A DNA stretch of 64,000 nucleotides, taken from Gemmatimonadota bacterium (GTDB taxonomy: Bacteria > Gemmatimonadota > Gemmatimonadetes > Gemmatimonadales > GWC2-71-9). Of the stretch, positions 17,581-26,264 are shown piece by piece. Within the stretch, counting starts at the first letter, position 1; every line of letters starts with the position of its first letter. The translations under genes and the position numbers were made by a program. Location of the stretch: NCBI GenBank assembly GCA_009692115.1, contig SHZU01000002.1, forward strand, positions 186,001-250,000, in the 5' to 3' direction. The notes under the pieces were generated by a model that was not told where the DNA came from, did no database searches, and saw only the letters and a program-made list of their open reading frames with translations.

Positions 17581-19110
17581 TTAGTGCCGGAACATTCGGG
17601 TGCCGGTCAGGACCATGGCGATCCCGAGGCGGTTGGCTGTGGCGATCACTTCGGCGTCGCGCACCGATCCGCCCGGTTGAATGATAGCCGTGATGCCGGC
17701 CGCGGCCGCCTCCTCGACTCCGTCGGGGAACGGGAAGAAACCGTCGGAGGCGAGCACCGCGCCCTGGGTCGGGTGCCGCTGTTGTTTGGCCTTATGAATG
17801 GCCATGAACACGGCGTCGACGCGGCTCATTTGGCCGGCGCCGATGCCGATGGCCTGTTCGTTCCGGGCAATCAGGATGGCGTTCGACTTGACCGTCGTGA
17901 CGGCGGCCCAGGCAAACCGAAGTTCGTTGAGTTCGTCGTCGGTGGGTCGCCGGCCGGTCGGCACCGTCCAGTTGGCCTCGCCCGGATCGAACCGGAACCG
18001 ATCCTGCACCAGGAAGCCGCCGCGGACCCGTTTCCAGTCAAACCCGGTGGCCTCGCCGATCGGAAGTTCCACGACTCGGAGGTTCTTTTTCTCGGCAAAG
18101 ACCGCGAGCGCTTCGGCGTGGACCGAGGGGGCGACAATGGCTTCGAAGAACAAGTCGCGAAGGGACTCGGCGAGGGCGCGGTCGATCACGGTGTTGCAGG
18201 CGATGACGCCGCCAAAAGCCGACAGCGGGTCGGTGGCGCGCGCCTTGTCCAACGCCTCGAGGGCGGTCCGGCCAACGGCCAGCCCGCACGGCGTCGTGTG
18301 CTTGACGATGCAACAGGCCGGGCGGCTCTTCCAGACGGCGACGGCCGAGGTGGCGGCATCGATGTCGAGCAGGTTGTTGAAGGAGAGTTCCTTACCCTGA
18401 CGCTGCTTGAGATCCCGAATCCCTCGCGGTTCCTCCGACGCGTAGAGCGCCGCCCGCTGCTCGGGGTTCTCGCCGTACCGGAGCGGCAACAACAGTTCGG
18501 CCGAGAGGTTCAGGCGGGGCGGCAGGCCCTGGTCCTTGACCGTCAGGTAGCCGGCGATGGCATTGTCGTAGTCGGCGGTGTGCGAGAAGACCTTGGCGGC
18601 AAACGCCTGTCCCACGTCAGGACTGAACCCGCCGGCCGCGAGCAGTTCGAGCACCTTGGGATAGTCGGTCGGGTCGACCACCGGCAGCACGAACTGGTGG
18701 TTCTTCGCGGCCGCCCGCAGCATCGACGGCCCGCCGACATCGATATTCTCGACCGCGTCCTCGAAGGTCACGTCGGACCGGGCGATCGTGGCCTGGAACG
18801 GATAGAGATTGACGGCCACCAAGTCGAATCGGAGGATGTCGTGCGCCTTCAGGGTGTCGCGATGTTGCTCGATGTCCGGTCGGGCGAGGAGACCGGCGTG
18901 GATTCGGGGATGCAGGGTTTTCACCCGTCCATCGAGGATTTCCGGGAAGCCGGTTACGGCCTCCACGGTGGTGACCGGGAGCCCGGCCTTGGCCAGGATT
19001 CCCGCCGTGCCGCCGGTCGACACCAATTCGAAGCCGAGTTCCACCAGGCCGCGGCAGAACTCGACGATTCCCCGTTTGTCGCTCACCGAGATCAGGGCAC
19101 GCTTCGTCAT
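17581..19110 (-). CDS. purH: Bifunctional AICAR transformylase / IMP cyclohydrolase
   Basis: Catalyses the last two steps of IMP synthesis. The N-terminal cyclohydrolase domain begins ALISVSDKRGIVEFCRGL with the STGGTAGIL and GRVKTLHPRIHAGLL signatures. The transformylase domain follows with LRYGENPEQRAALY, the CIVKHTTPCGLAVG motif (His-Thr near the catalytic Lys) and a terminal PGGSVRDAEVI. The 509-residue length is normal. It is six bases after purN, so the formyl-transfer steps are encoded together. Confidence 0.97.
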   Translation of the reverse strand: MTKRALISVSDKRGIVEFCRGLVELGFELVSTGGTAGILAKAGLPVTTVEAVTGFPEILDGRVKTLHPRIHAGLLARPDIEQHRDTLKAHDILRFDLVAVNLYPFQATIARSDVTFEDAVENIDVGGPSMLRAAAKNHQFVLPVVDPTDYPKVLELLAAGGFSPDVGQAFAAKVFSHTADYDNAIAGYLTVKDQGLPPRLNLSAELLLPLRYGENPEQRAALYASEEPRGIRDLKQRQGKELSFNNLLDIDAATSAVAVWKSRPACCIVKHTTPCGLAVGRTALEALDKARATDPLSAFGGVIACNTVIDRALAESLRDLFFEAIVAPSVHAEALAVFAEKKNLRVVELPIGEATGFDWKRVRGGFLVQDRFRFDPGEANWTVPTGRRPTDDELNELRFAWAAVTTVKSNAILIARNEQAIGIGAGQMSRVDAVFMAIHKAKQQRHPTQGAVLASDGFFPFPDGVEEAAAAGITAIIQPGGSVRDAEVIATANRLGIAMVLTGTRMFRH

Positions 19111-19116
19111 ACCAGC

Positions 19117-19707
19117 CTAACTGAGAGTGAAAGGAACTGCCCGACCTGTCGTCGCCGCGGCGAGGACCGCGGCGGGAAGGAGTCGGTGTTCGGTTTCCAG
19201 CACCCGGGCCGCCAGCACCTCCGGGGTATCGCCCGGCAGGACCGGCACCCGGGCTTGCCCGAGAATCGGGCCTTCGTCGTACCGCGCCGTCACTAGGTGT
19301 ACGGTTGCGCCGCTCTCGGTCTCGCCCGCGGCGAGGACAGCTCGGTGCACCTGCAGGCCATACATTCCCGGGCCCCCATGCTTGGGGAGCAGGGCCGGGT
19401 GCACGTTGATGATCCGGCCCTGATAGGCCGCGACTACGGCCTCCGGGACCCGCTTCAAGAACCCGGCGAGGACAATAAAATCAATCGCCGCCGCTTCGAG
19501 TGGCCCGAACCACTGACCCGGGTCGGAACTCGGCGCGAGCACCGCCGTCGGGATGCCCCGGCCTCGGGCGATGTCGAGGGCTCCGGCCTCGGCCCGGTTG
19601 CTCAAGACCAACGCGATCGAGACGGGACCATCCGCCGGGAGTGCCGCTAACAAGGCCGCGAGGTTGCTGCCTCGGCCCGAGACACAAACGGCCACCATCA
19701 TCGACAT
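19117..19707 (-). CDS. purN: Phosphoribosylglycinamide formyltransferase
   Basis: Transfers a formyl group from 10-formyl-tetrahydrofolate to GAR in purine synthesis. The 196-residue protein starts with VAVCVSGRGSNLAALL, the substrate phosphate loop, and has the catalytic set Asn-His-Asp in INVHPALLP and DEGPILGQ. ESGATVHLV is also conserved. It begins six bases before the gmhB-like stop and is upstream of purH, giving a folate-dependent purine pair within a longer operon. Confidence 0.96.
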   Translation of the reverse strand: MSMMVAVCVSGRGSNLAALLAALPADGPVSIALVLSNRAEAGALDIARGRGIPTAVLAPSSDPGQWFGPLEAAAIDFIVLAGFLKRVPEAVVAAYQGRIINVHPALLPKHGGPGMYGLQVHRAVLAAGETESGATVHLVTARYDEGPILGQARVPVLPGDTPEVLAARVLETEHRLLPAAVLAAATTGRAVPFTLS

Positions 19708-19713
19708 AGCCGG

Positions 19714-20274
19714 TCAATATAAACTGAGCGGTTTGGCGCCAGGGTCGGCCAACAGGGCGGCGGCCGCCGCCAGGTCATCGGCTACCTCGAAACCCTCGGC
19801 CCGGGCCTCCGTTTCGTGATCCAGGCCGACGCCGGTTCGGACCAGAATCCCCCGTCCCCCGAGGGAGGAGGCTGGGGTCAGGTCCGTGATCCGGTCGCCA
19901 ATCCAGGCCGAGCGGGTCAGGTCGAGGCCGAATCGGGCTGCCGCGTCGAGGTAGTGCTTGAGGCCGGGCTTCCGGCAGTCGCAGGGTCCGGTCACGGCCG
20001 GGTAGTGCGGGCAGGCAAAGGTGGCGTCCGGTGCGGCGTTGCCGAGCAGTGCGACCATTCGGTCGGCAACGGCGTAGTAGTCTTCCCAGGTAAAGAACCC
20101 GCGGCCGATTCCCGATTGGTTGGTGACCACCACGATGGCCATGCCGCGACGCCGGAGGTCCTGAATGGCCGCGGCCGCGCCGTCCAGCACTCGCACATCA
20201 GCCGGGTCCTTGAGATATCCCGGGTCGGCGATGATGGTGCCGTCCCGGTCGAGAAACGCCGCCGGCCGGTTCAA
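19714..20274 (-). CDS. HAD-IIIA phosphatase, GmhB-like (D,D-heptose 1,7-bisphosphatase)
   Basis: A 186-residue HAD phosphatase. Motif I is FLDRDGTII (two Asp), motif II is VVVTNQSGIGRGFF, and the zinc-knuckle CPHYP...GPCDCRKPG typical of GmhB is present, followed by WIGDRITDL. GmhB removes the C7 phosphate during ADP-heptose synthesis for LPS. Other family members act on histidinol phosphate, so the exact substrate is inferred. The probable start is a TTG overlapping the selA stop (TTGA at 20271-20274). Confidence 0.88.
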   Translation of the reverse strand: MNRPAAFLDRDGTIIADPGYLKDPADVRVLDGAAAAIQDLRRRGMAIVVVTNQSGIGRGFFTWEDYYAVADRMVALLGNAAPDATFACPHYPAVTGPCDCRKPGLKHYLDAAARFGLDLTRSAWIGDRITDLTPASSLGGRGILVRTGVGLDHETEARAEGFEVADDLAAAAALLADPGAKPLSLY

Positions 20275-21629
20275 TCCGGGCCGGCCAGTCGGCCGAGGGC
20301 CGTACCGATCGACGCCACGTCACCGTCGGCCAGGGTTCGTGGGTCGAAGACGATTCGGTGGTTGGTGACTCGGGCCACGATGCTCGGATCGCCGAGCCGG
20401 AGCTCGAGGAGGACGGCTGCGGCGCCGCGGGCCCCCGGATCAATGGTCACCAGCATGGTCGGAAGCTCAGCCTCGGGGAAGGAGCCGCCGCCGACCGCCG
20501 ATTGGCCGGGTTCGAGTCGCGGCGCGAACCCCGCTGGGACGGTTTCGGCCAACCGGGTGGCTCGGTCGGCCAGCGCTGCCGGGCTGGTCGTCAGCATTCG
20601 GAGGACGGGAATATCCCGGAGGGCCCGGAGGGGGTCGCGATACAGCTGCAGGGTGGCCTCGAGGGCAGCGAGGGTCAGTTTGTCGGCCCGCATGGCCCGG
20701 GCAAACGGATTCTTCCGGAGGGCCGCAATCCATCGCCTTCGGCCCACAATGCAGCCCGCCTGCGGGCCGCCGAGTAACTTGTCCCCGCTGAACACGACAA
20801 GATCCGCCGTCTTGGCCGCCGCGGAGATCAGCGGTTCACCGGTCAGGCCGGAGGCCGAGAGATCGAGGAGGAGACCACTGCCGGCGTCGTGAATCACCGG
20901 GACGTTTCGAGCGGCCCCGAGCGCGGCTAACTCGGCCGGGGCGGGGGAGGTCACAAAGCCCGCCATCGAAAAATTGGACCGGTGAACGATCAGGAGCGCA
21001 CCGGTTTGGCCGCCAATGGCCTGCTCGTAATCGGCCAGGTGGGTGCGGTTGGTCGTCCCGACCTCGCGGAGAATGGCGCCGCTCTTTTCGAGAATGTCGG
21101 GAATCCGGAACGAGCCGCCGATCTCGACCAGTTCACCCCGGGAAATCACCACTTCGCGGCCGGCCGCGAGCGCGTTCAAGGCGAGGACCAGCGCCCCGGC
21201 GGCGTTGTTGACAACGATCGCGTCCTCGGCGCCGGCGGATTCCGCCAGCAGGGAGGTGGCGTGGTCGAGCCGGTTGCCCCGGCTCCCGGTGGCGACGTCC
21301 AGTTCGAGGTTGCTGTAACCGCCGCCGATCCGAACGACCGCGTCGATCGCGGCCGCCGCGAGCGGCGCCCGTCCCAGGTTGGTGTGCAGGACGACGCCGG
21401 TGGCGTTGATGACCGGGTAAAGCGAGGGGGCGGTGCGGGCCGCCACCCGTTCAACCAAATGAGCGCCCCAGTCGTCCGGCGGCCCACCAGCCGACAGCCG
21501 GACGTCCGCCACCGCTTCCCGGGCCGCCGCGACGACCACATTCCGGGGCACCCGAGCCAGGAGTTCGACGACGGCGGGAAGCTGAAGCAGGCGGTCGATC
21601 GAGGGCAGGCTCCGTCGGCCGTCGGTCAT
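20271..21629 (-). CDS. selA: L-seryl-tRNA(Sec) selenium transferase
   Basis: PLP enzyme that converts Ser-tRNA(Sec) to Sec-tRNA(Sec). The 452-residue length matches bacterial SelA. Signatures are the N-terminal LPSIDRLLQ, INATGVVLHTNLGRAPL, VNNAAGALVLAL and the PLP-lysine region FSGDKLLGGPQAG. Its presence predicts that selenoproteins, selB, selD and a tRNA-Sec lie elsewhere in the genome. In the operon it follows the Ig-like lipoprotein with an ATGA overlap; no functional link is evident. Confidence 0.96.
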   Translation of the reverse strand: MTDGRRSLPSIDRLLQLPAVVELLARVPRNVVVAAAREAVADVRLSAGGPPDDWGAHLVERVAARTAPSLYPVINATGVVLHTNLGRAPLAAAAIDAVVRIGGGYSNLELDVATGSRGNRLDHATSLLAESAGAEDAIVVNNAAGALVLALNALAAGREVVISRGELVEIGGSFRIPDILEKSGAILREVGTTNRTHLADYEQAIGGQTGALLIVHRSNFSMAGFVTSPAPAELAALGAARNVPVIHDAGSGLLLDLSASGLTGEPLISAAAKTADLVVFSGDKLLGGPQAGCIVGRRRWIAALRKNPFARAMRADKLTLAALEATLQLYRDPLRALRDIPVLRMLTTSPAALADRATRLAETVPAGFAPRLEPGQSAVGGGSFPEAELPTMLVTIDPGARGAAAVLLELRLGDPSIVARVTNHRIVFDPRTLADGDVASIGTALGRLAGPD

Positions 21630-22939
21630 CGGCGGCGGATCGCGGGCGGGGTCTTCGGATCGGGCGGCTTGGCCCGGGTCGAGTCCGTCGCGGTCGAGTC
21701 GGTGACGGCCGGCTCCTCCACCGGCACTTGGAAGCCCTGGATCGCCCGCCCGGCAACCCGACTGACCGACTCGACGTCGCGCATCTCCACGATGTACTTC
21801 GATCCCGAGGTCAGGGCTTGGCGGACCCGCACCATCAGGCGGTCGAACAACGGAGGCTTCGTCGTCAACGGCCCCTCATCCACGGGTCGGGGTGGCAGTT
21901 GATTTCGACCGGGCCGGCGGGCGGCCCCGACGGCCCGGCGAACCGAGTCGGCCCGGGCCACGGAGTCGGCCTTGGCAATCGAGTCCGCCCGGGCCCGGAT
22001 GGCGGTCGAGTCCGGCGGCTTCGAGGAGTCCGGTTTCGCGGGGCGCCGATAGAGCGAGTCGTACAGCTTCTCGGTGACGACGGCCTCGACCTCGATCTCG
22101 GTCGAGTCCGGCAGCAGCCGAACCCGGGCTTGCGACGGCGTGAACGGCTGCGATGGATTCAGTTGCTGGCTGAACGTCACCATGATCGACATCGAGTCGT
22201 TATTGGCGATGGCCTGAATCCGGGCGGGCACGGTGTCGTGCTTGAACATCCAGATTTCGCCCACGGTGTCGCGGCCGGCGGCGAGGCGGATGGTATCGAA
22301 GACTTCGCGGGCGTCGAGCCGGTTGTTGCGATTCTGGTCGACGGCCCCGGCGACCACGAACTCGCCGTTGGGAAGGGGGCCGAACGAGAACCGGCCGGTC
22401 GAGTCGGCGGTGGTTCGGTACGACAAGCTGTCGGGCAACAGCAGCGCGTCCACCAGGGCCCGCGGTGAGGGCCGGGAGGTGCCCCAGTCGACCACCCGTC
22501 CCGAAATGAAGCGAGTCGGAATCGGGGCCCCGGTCGTGAATGTGATGACCCGGCCGGTCTTGCTCCGATTGGTCCGGAGGTCCATGATCCCGGTCAGGAG
22601 TTCGATCCGGTACACTTGGTTGGGCTTCCATCCTTCCTTCGGATGGACGGTGATCCGGCTCCGTTTCCAGCTCACGACCGGCACGTCTTTGGTCGGCGAC
22701 AGGACGATCAATCGTTCGAGGTCGCCGGTGCCGAGGCCGAAATTGGGGCTCGATCCCTCGCTGACGGTTTCATTGAACAGGAACTCGGCGTCGCCCTTGA
22801 ACGCCGGCGCGACGATCGTGGACTCCGGGATCGTCCCGACGATGATGGGAGCGGCCACGTCGGGCGGACCGCCCGGCGGCTCTGCGATCCGGGAGCACGC
22901 CAACGACGCCAGCAGGGCGAAGGCGACGAGCCACCTCAT
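21626..22939 (-). CDS. SbsA-like Ig-domain lipoprotein
   Basis: A 437-residue exported protein. The ATG at 22939 overlaps the valS stop (ATGA), which decides the start over a longer open frame. The signal ends with LLASLACSR, a lipobox. The N-terminal domain opens with PPDVAAPIIVGTIPES and continues with an Ig-like region (Big_5 or SbsA type, with FNETVSEGSS and GWKPNQVYRIELL). Then RPSPRALVDALLLP and FSFGPLPNGEFVVAGA look like a carboxypeptidase-regulatory-like repeat. A low-complexity Asp/Ser/Arg stretch near residues 330-370 suggests a linker. Envelope structural role is inferred. Confidence 0.75.
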   Translation of the reverse strand: MRWLVAFALLASLACSRIAEPPGGPPDVAAPIIVGTIPESTIVAPAFKGDAEFLFNETVSEGSSPNFGLGTGDLERLIVLSPTKDVPVVSWKRSRITVHPKEGWKPNQVYRIELLTGIMDLRTNRSKTGRVITFTTGAPIPTRFISGRVVDWGTSRPSPRALVDALLLPDSLSYRTTADSTGRFSFGPLPNGEFVVAGAVDQNRNNRLDAREVFDTIRLAAGRDTVGEIWMFKHDTVPARIQAIANNDSMSIMVTFSQQLNPSQPFTPSQARVRLLPDSTEIEVEAVVTEKLYDSLYRRPAKPDSSKPPDSTAIRARADSIAKADSVARADSVRRAVGAARRPGRNQLPPRPVDEGPLTTKPPLFDRLMVRVRQALTSGSKYIVEMRDVESVSRVAGRAIQGFQVPVEEPAVTDSTATDSTRAKPPDPKTPPAIRRR

Positions 22940-25623
22940 GCCGGGCATCCGAGCAGGGCCCGTTTGCCTTCGAGGACGGTGGCCTGATCGCGCCAACTGG
23001 CGAGTTTCTCCCGCTCTTTTCCCACGACTTCGGCGGGGGCGCGGCTCACGAACTGTTCGTTGCCGAGTTTCTTTTCCTGATTGCCGATCGCGGCGTGGAG
23101 GCGGGCGATCTCTTGGCCGAGCCGAGCGCATTCCTTGGCCACGTCGATGAGGTCACCGAGCGGGACGGTCAGGCTGGTGCCGTCGGTCAAGACCGCGCTG
23201 GCGCCGGTGGGCGCGCCGGCCGGATCGGCCTCGGTCACGAGGAGGCCGCTCAGTTTGGCCAGACGCTCGATCGTTGGCTGTTGCTGGCGGAGCGCGGCGA
23301 TCACGTTTGGGCCGCAGCGGGACAGGGTGGCCCGGATCGACTGACCCGGTTGGACGTTGTATTCGGCGCGGATCGAGCGGATCGCTCCAATGATGTCTTG
23401 GAGCGCGCCGAACTCGTCGACGGCGGCGTGATCGGTGGCGCGGTGATCGGGCCTGGGCCATGGGGCCACCATGATGGTGGCGTCGTCCGGACGGCCGGGG
23501 AGTCGCTTCCAGAGCGTTTCGGTAATGAACGGCATGACCGGGTGGAGGAGCCGGAGCGCCACGTCGAACGTCTGCACCACCACCGCGCGGGCCACGTCGC
23601 CGCCCGGCACGTCGCCGTAGAGCCGCGGCTTGATGGCTTCGAGGTACCAGTCGGCCAGATCGTTCCAGAGGAAACGATACACCGCGTTGGCGGCGTCGTT
23701 GAGCCGGAGCTTTTCGAACGCCTCGGTCGCCTCTCGCACGGTGGCATCGCACCGGGCAATGATCCACCGATCGCCGAGTGCCAACTCGTCTCGGCCAACC
23801 ACGTTCGCGAAATTGCCCGCGAGCGGACGGACCGGTCCGTCCAGATTGGACAGGATGAACCGGCCCATATTCCAGAGCTTGTTGGCGAAATTCCGTCCGC
23901 TCGCAAACGAGGTGTCGAGGTCGGCGGGGTCGAGAATCACGTCGGTGCCGACCGCGAGTCCGCCGATGACGGTAAAGCGAAGGGCGTCGGCGCCGTACCG
24001 GTCCACGACGTCGAGTGGATCGATCCCGTTGCCGAGCGACTTCGACATCTTGCGGTGCTGGGTGTCGCGGACCGTGCCATGGAGGTAAATGGTGGTGAAC
24101 GGGACGGCGGCCCGAAACTCGAGACCCGCCATGATCATCCGGGTCACCCAGAAAAAGAGGATTTCGGGGGCGGTGACCAAGGCGTGGCCGGGATAGTAGC
24201 GGGCCAGGTCGCCGGTGGCGTCGGGCCAGCCTAACGTACTGAACGGCACCAGCTGCGAGGAGAACCAGGTGTCGAGGACGTCCTCGTCTTGGCGGGCGGC
24301 GCCCCCGCAGGCCGGGCAGCGGTCGAGGTCGGTCCGGCTGGCCGTCATGGCCCCGCACGCCGAGTCGTCGCAATACCAGACCGGGATCCGGTGTCCCCAC
24401 CAGATTTGCCGGGAAATACACCAGTCTCGGATGCCCTCGAGCCACTGAGCATATTCGACTCCACGGCGCTCGGGCACGAACGTCAGGGTGCCGTTCCGGT
24501 AGGCGTCGAGGGCCGGCGCGGCGAGCGGGGCCATCCTCACGAACCACTGGTCGGAGTACCGCGGCTCGACGACCGTATCGCACCGGTAGCAGTGGCCGAC
24601 GGCGTGACGATGGGCGTCCACGCCCACCAAGAGGCCCCCGGCTTCGAGTTCCGCCACCACCCGTTTCCGGGCCTCGAACCGGTCGAGACCGCGGAATCGC
24701 TCCGGCGCGGCGTCGCTGATCCGGGCATCGGGCGTCATGACGTCGATGGCCTCGAGGCGGTGGCGCTTGGCGATCTCGAAGTCGAGCGGATCGTGGGCCG
24801 GGGTCAGTTTGACCGCGCCGGTGCCAAAGGCTGGATCAACCGCCGAGTCGGCCACGATCGGAATCAACCGGCCCACGAGGGGCAGCCGAACCGCCCGGCC
24901 GATCAGGTCCCGGTAGCGGTCGTCGTCGGGGTGGACGGCCACGCCGGTATCGCCCAACATGGTTTCCGGGCGGGTGGTGGCCACCACCACTTCGCCGGAC
25001 CCGTCGTCGAGCGGGTACCGGAGGCGCCAGATCTTCCCGTCGGCCTCCTCCTTCTCGGCCTCCTCGTTCGAGAGCGCGGTCAGGCATCGGGGGCACCAGT
25101 TGATGATGTACTTGCCCCGATAGATGTGGCCCTTGTCGAATAGAGAAACAAACACCTCGCGGACGGCGCGCGAGAGGTCGTCGCTGAAGGTGTAGTAGGT
25201 CCGGTCCCAGTCGCAGCTGGCGCCGAGGCTTCGGATCTGCTCGAGGATCGTGGTCCCGGTTTCGGCGACGTACCCGCGGACCCGTTCCTCGAACGCAGGT
25301 CGCCCGACGTCGAACCGGGTCAGCCCTTCCTTGGCGAGGAGCTTCTCGACCACGTTCTGGGTTGCGATCCCGGCGTGATCGGTGCCCGGCACCCAGACGG
25401 CGTCCCGTCCGCGCATCCGCTCGAAGCGGATCATCACGTCCTGGATGCTCAGGTTGAGTCCATGCCCCATGTGGAGCTGGGCCGTCACGTTCGGCGGCGG
25501 CATCATGATGACGTACGGCTCGCCGCGGCCCCGGGGGCCGAAACGGCGATGGTCCCGCCACCACTGGTAGAGCGGGGCCTCGACGGACTTGGGGTCGTAT
25601 TGGGGCGGCAACGGCTCGGTCAT
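22936..25623 (-). CDS. valS: Valyl-tRNA synthetase
   Basis: Class I synthetase that charges tRNA(Val), 895 residues, a normal bacterial length. HIGH appears as PPNVTAQLHMGHGLN near residue 45, the CP1 editing domain includes TTRPETMLGDTGVAVH, and the KMSKS loop is RKMSKSLGNGIDPL. The C-terminal coiled-coil begins near DLIDVAKECARLGQEI. The ATG overlaps the stop of the preceding BON-like gene, and the stop overlaps the following lipoprotein gene, so valS sits in a tightly coupled operon. Confidence 0.97.
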   Translation of the reverse strand: MTEPLPPQYDPKSVEAPLYQWWRDHRRFGPRGRGEPYVIMMPPPNVTAQLHMGHGLNLSIQDVMIRFERMRGRDAVWVPGTDHAGIATQNVVEKLLAKEGLTRFDVGRPAFEERVRGYVAETGTTILEQIRSLGASCDWDRTYYTFSDDLSRAVREVFVSLFDKGHIYRGKYIINWCPRCLTALSNEEAEKEEADGKIWRLRYPLDDGSGEVVVATTRPETMLGDTGVAVHPDDDRYRDLIGRAVRLPLVGRLIPIVADSAVDPAFGTGAVKLTPAHDPLDFEIAKRHRLEAIDVMTPDARISDAAPERFRGLDRFEARKRVVAELEAGGLLVGVDAHRHAVGHCYRCDTVVEPRYSDQWFVRMAPLAAPALDAYRNGTLTFVPERRGVEYAQWLEGIRDWCISRQIWWGHRIPVWYCDDSACGAMTASRTDLDRCPACGGAARQDEDVLDTWFSSQLVPFSTLGWPDATGDLARYYPGHALVTAPEILFFWVTRMIMAGLEFRAAVPFTTIYLHGTVRDTQHRKMSKSLGNGIDPLDVVDRYGADALRFTVIGGLAVGTDVILDPADLDTSFASGRNFANKLWNMGRFILSNLDGPVRPLAGNFANVVGRDELALGDRWIIARCDATVREATEAFEKLRLNDAANAVYRFLWNDLADWYLEAIKPRLYGDVPGGDVARAVVVQTFDVALRLLHPVMPFITETLWKRLPGRPDDATIMVAPWPRPDHRATDHAAVDEFGALQDIIGAIRSIRAEYNVQPGQSIRATLSRCGPNVIAALRQQQPTIERLAKLSGLLVTEADPAGAPTGASAVLTDGTSLTVPLGDLIDVAKECARLGQEIARLHAAIGNQEKKLGNEQFVSRAPAEVVGKEREKLASWRDQATVLEGKRALLGCPA

Positions 25624-26066
25624 GCGGCCTCGGGCTCCTCGCGGAGCGGGGCGTCAAGGGTGGTATCGTCCTCGCCCCCCACCAGAAGGCGATCGACGAG
25701 GGCAATGTCGAAGGGCAAGGCGGCGCGGACCGCACGGATCGCCCGGGTTCGGGTCGGTCGCGAGGCCACCCAGCCGTGGAGTTCGACGGCGTTCCGGCCA
25801 ACGGCGACCAGATCCAGCAATTCGGATTCGGGGCCCAACGCCCGATGGAGCAGAGCCTGGAGATGAGCGATCAGTTCGGCGCGGCTCTGGCGGGTGCCCG
25901 CGGGCCGGCGGAGCCGCCGAATGACCCGACGCAGAGCTCGGCCGCCACCTTGGCCACCGAAGAGTTCGCCAAGAACGAAACCGGCCCCCAGCCCCAGACC
26001 CAGGCCGAGCCAGGCGGCCGGGCCGGCGCCGGTCGATTCCGGGGTCCGTATGCGTCGATACTGCAT
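25620..26066 (-). CDS. Small membrane-anchored protein with BON-like domain
   Basis: A 148-residue protein and the first gene of the valS operon. A hydrophobic Gly/Leu segment (LGLGLGLGAGFVLGELF) near residues 20-40 is a likely membrane anchor. The C-terminal half ends with VELHGWVASRPTRTRAIR and ALPFDIALVDRLLV, which resembles a BON (osmY-type) domain that associates with membranes. The ATG is embedded in the left arm of a perfect inverted repeat (26046-26070). Function is unknown and the BON call is tentative. Confidence 0.6.
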   Translation of the reverse strand: MQYRRIRTPESTGAGPAAWLGLGLGLGAGFVLGELFGGQGGGRALRRVIRRLRRPAGTRQSRAELIAHLQALLHRALGPESELLDLVAVGRNAVELHGWVASRPTRTRAIRAVRAALPFDIALVDRLLVGGEDDTTLDAPLREEPEAA

Positions 26067-26070
26067 ACGG
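26046..26070. repeat. Inverted repeat overlapping a start codon
   Basis: CCGTATGC and GCATACGG are perfect 8-base complements separated by 9 bases. The ATG of the minus-strand BON-like gene lies in one arm, so in mRNA the hairpin would fold over the start codon. It could equally be a DNA operator between the divergent valS operon and the small plus-strand ORF at 26111. Confidence 0.5.
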
Positions 26071-26110
26071 TTAAGTTAATGGTGTCTGCCACCTTCACGA
26101 AGCGTTTTCG

Positions 26111-26242
26111 ATGACCAAACGACCGATCGGACGAATCCTCGCGCTGGCGGTTCTGATTGCCCTGGGATTCGGGCTGTATTTCTGGCTTGCCCCTGAAACG
26201 CCGGTCATTGTCCAACCGGCTGAGACGGAAACTACCTCTTAG
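26111..26242 (+). CDS. Small single-span membrane protein, 43 aa
   Basis: An ATG at 26111 opens a 43-residue frame ending at TAG 26240-26242. It has a basic N-terminus (MTKRPIGR), one hydrophobic span (ILALAVLIALGFGLYFWL) and a Pro/Glu-rich tail. It lies in the short divergent gap ahead of thrS, with 22 bases to the thrS start. The basic-hydrophobic layout supports translation as a small membrane protein, but it is short and has no known family. Confidence 0.4.
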   Translation: MTKRPIGRILALAVLIALGFGLYFWLAPETPVIVQPAETETTS

Positions 26243-26264
26243 GACCCCCGACTATGTTTGCTCC

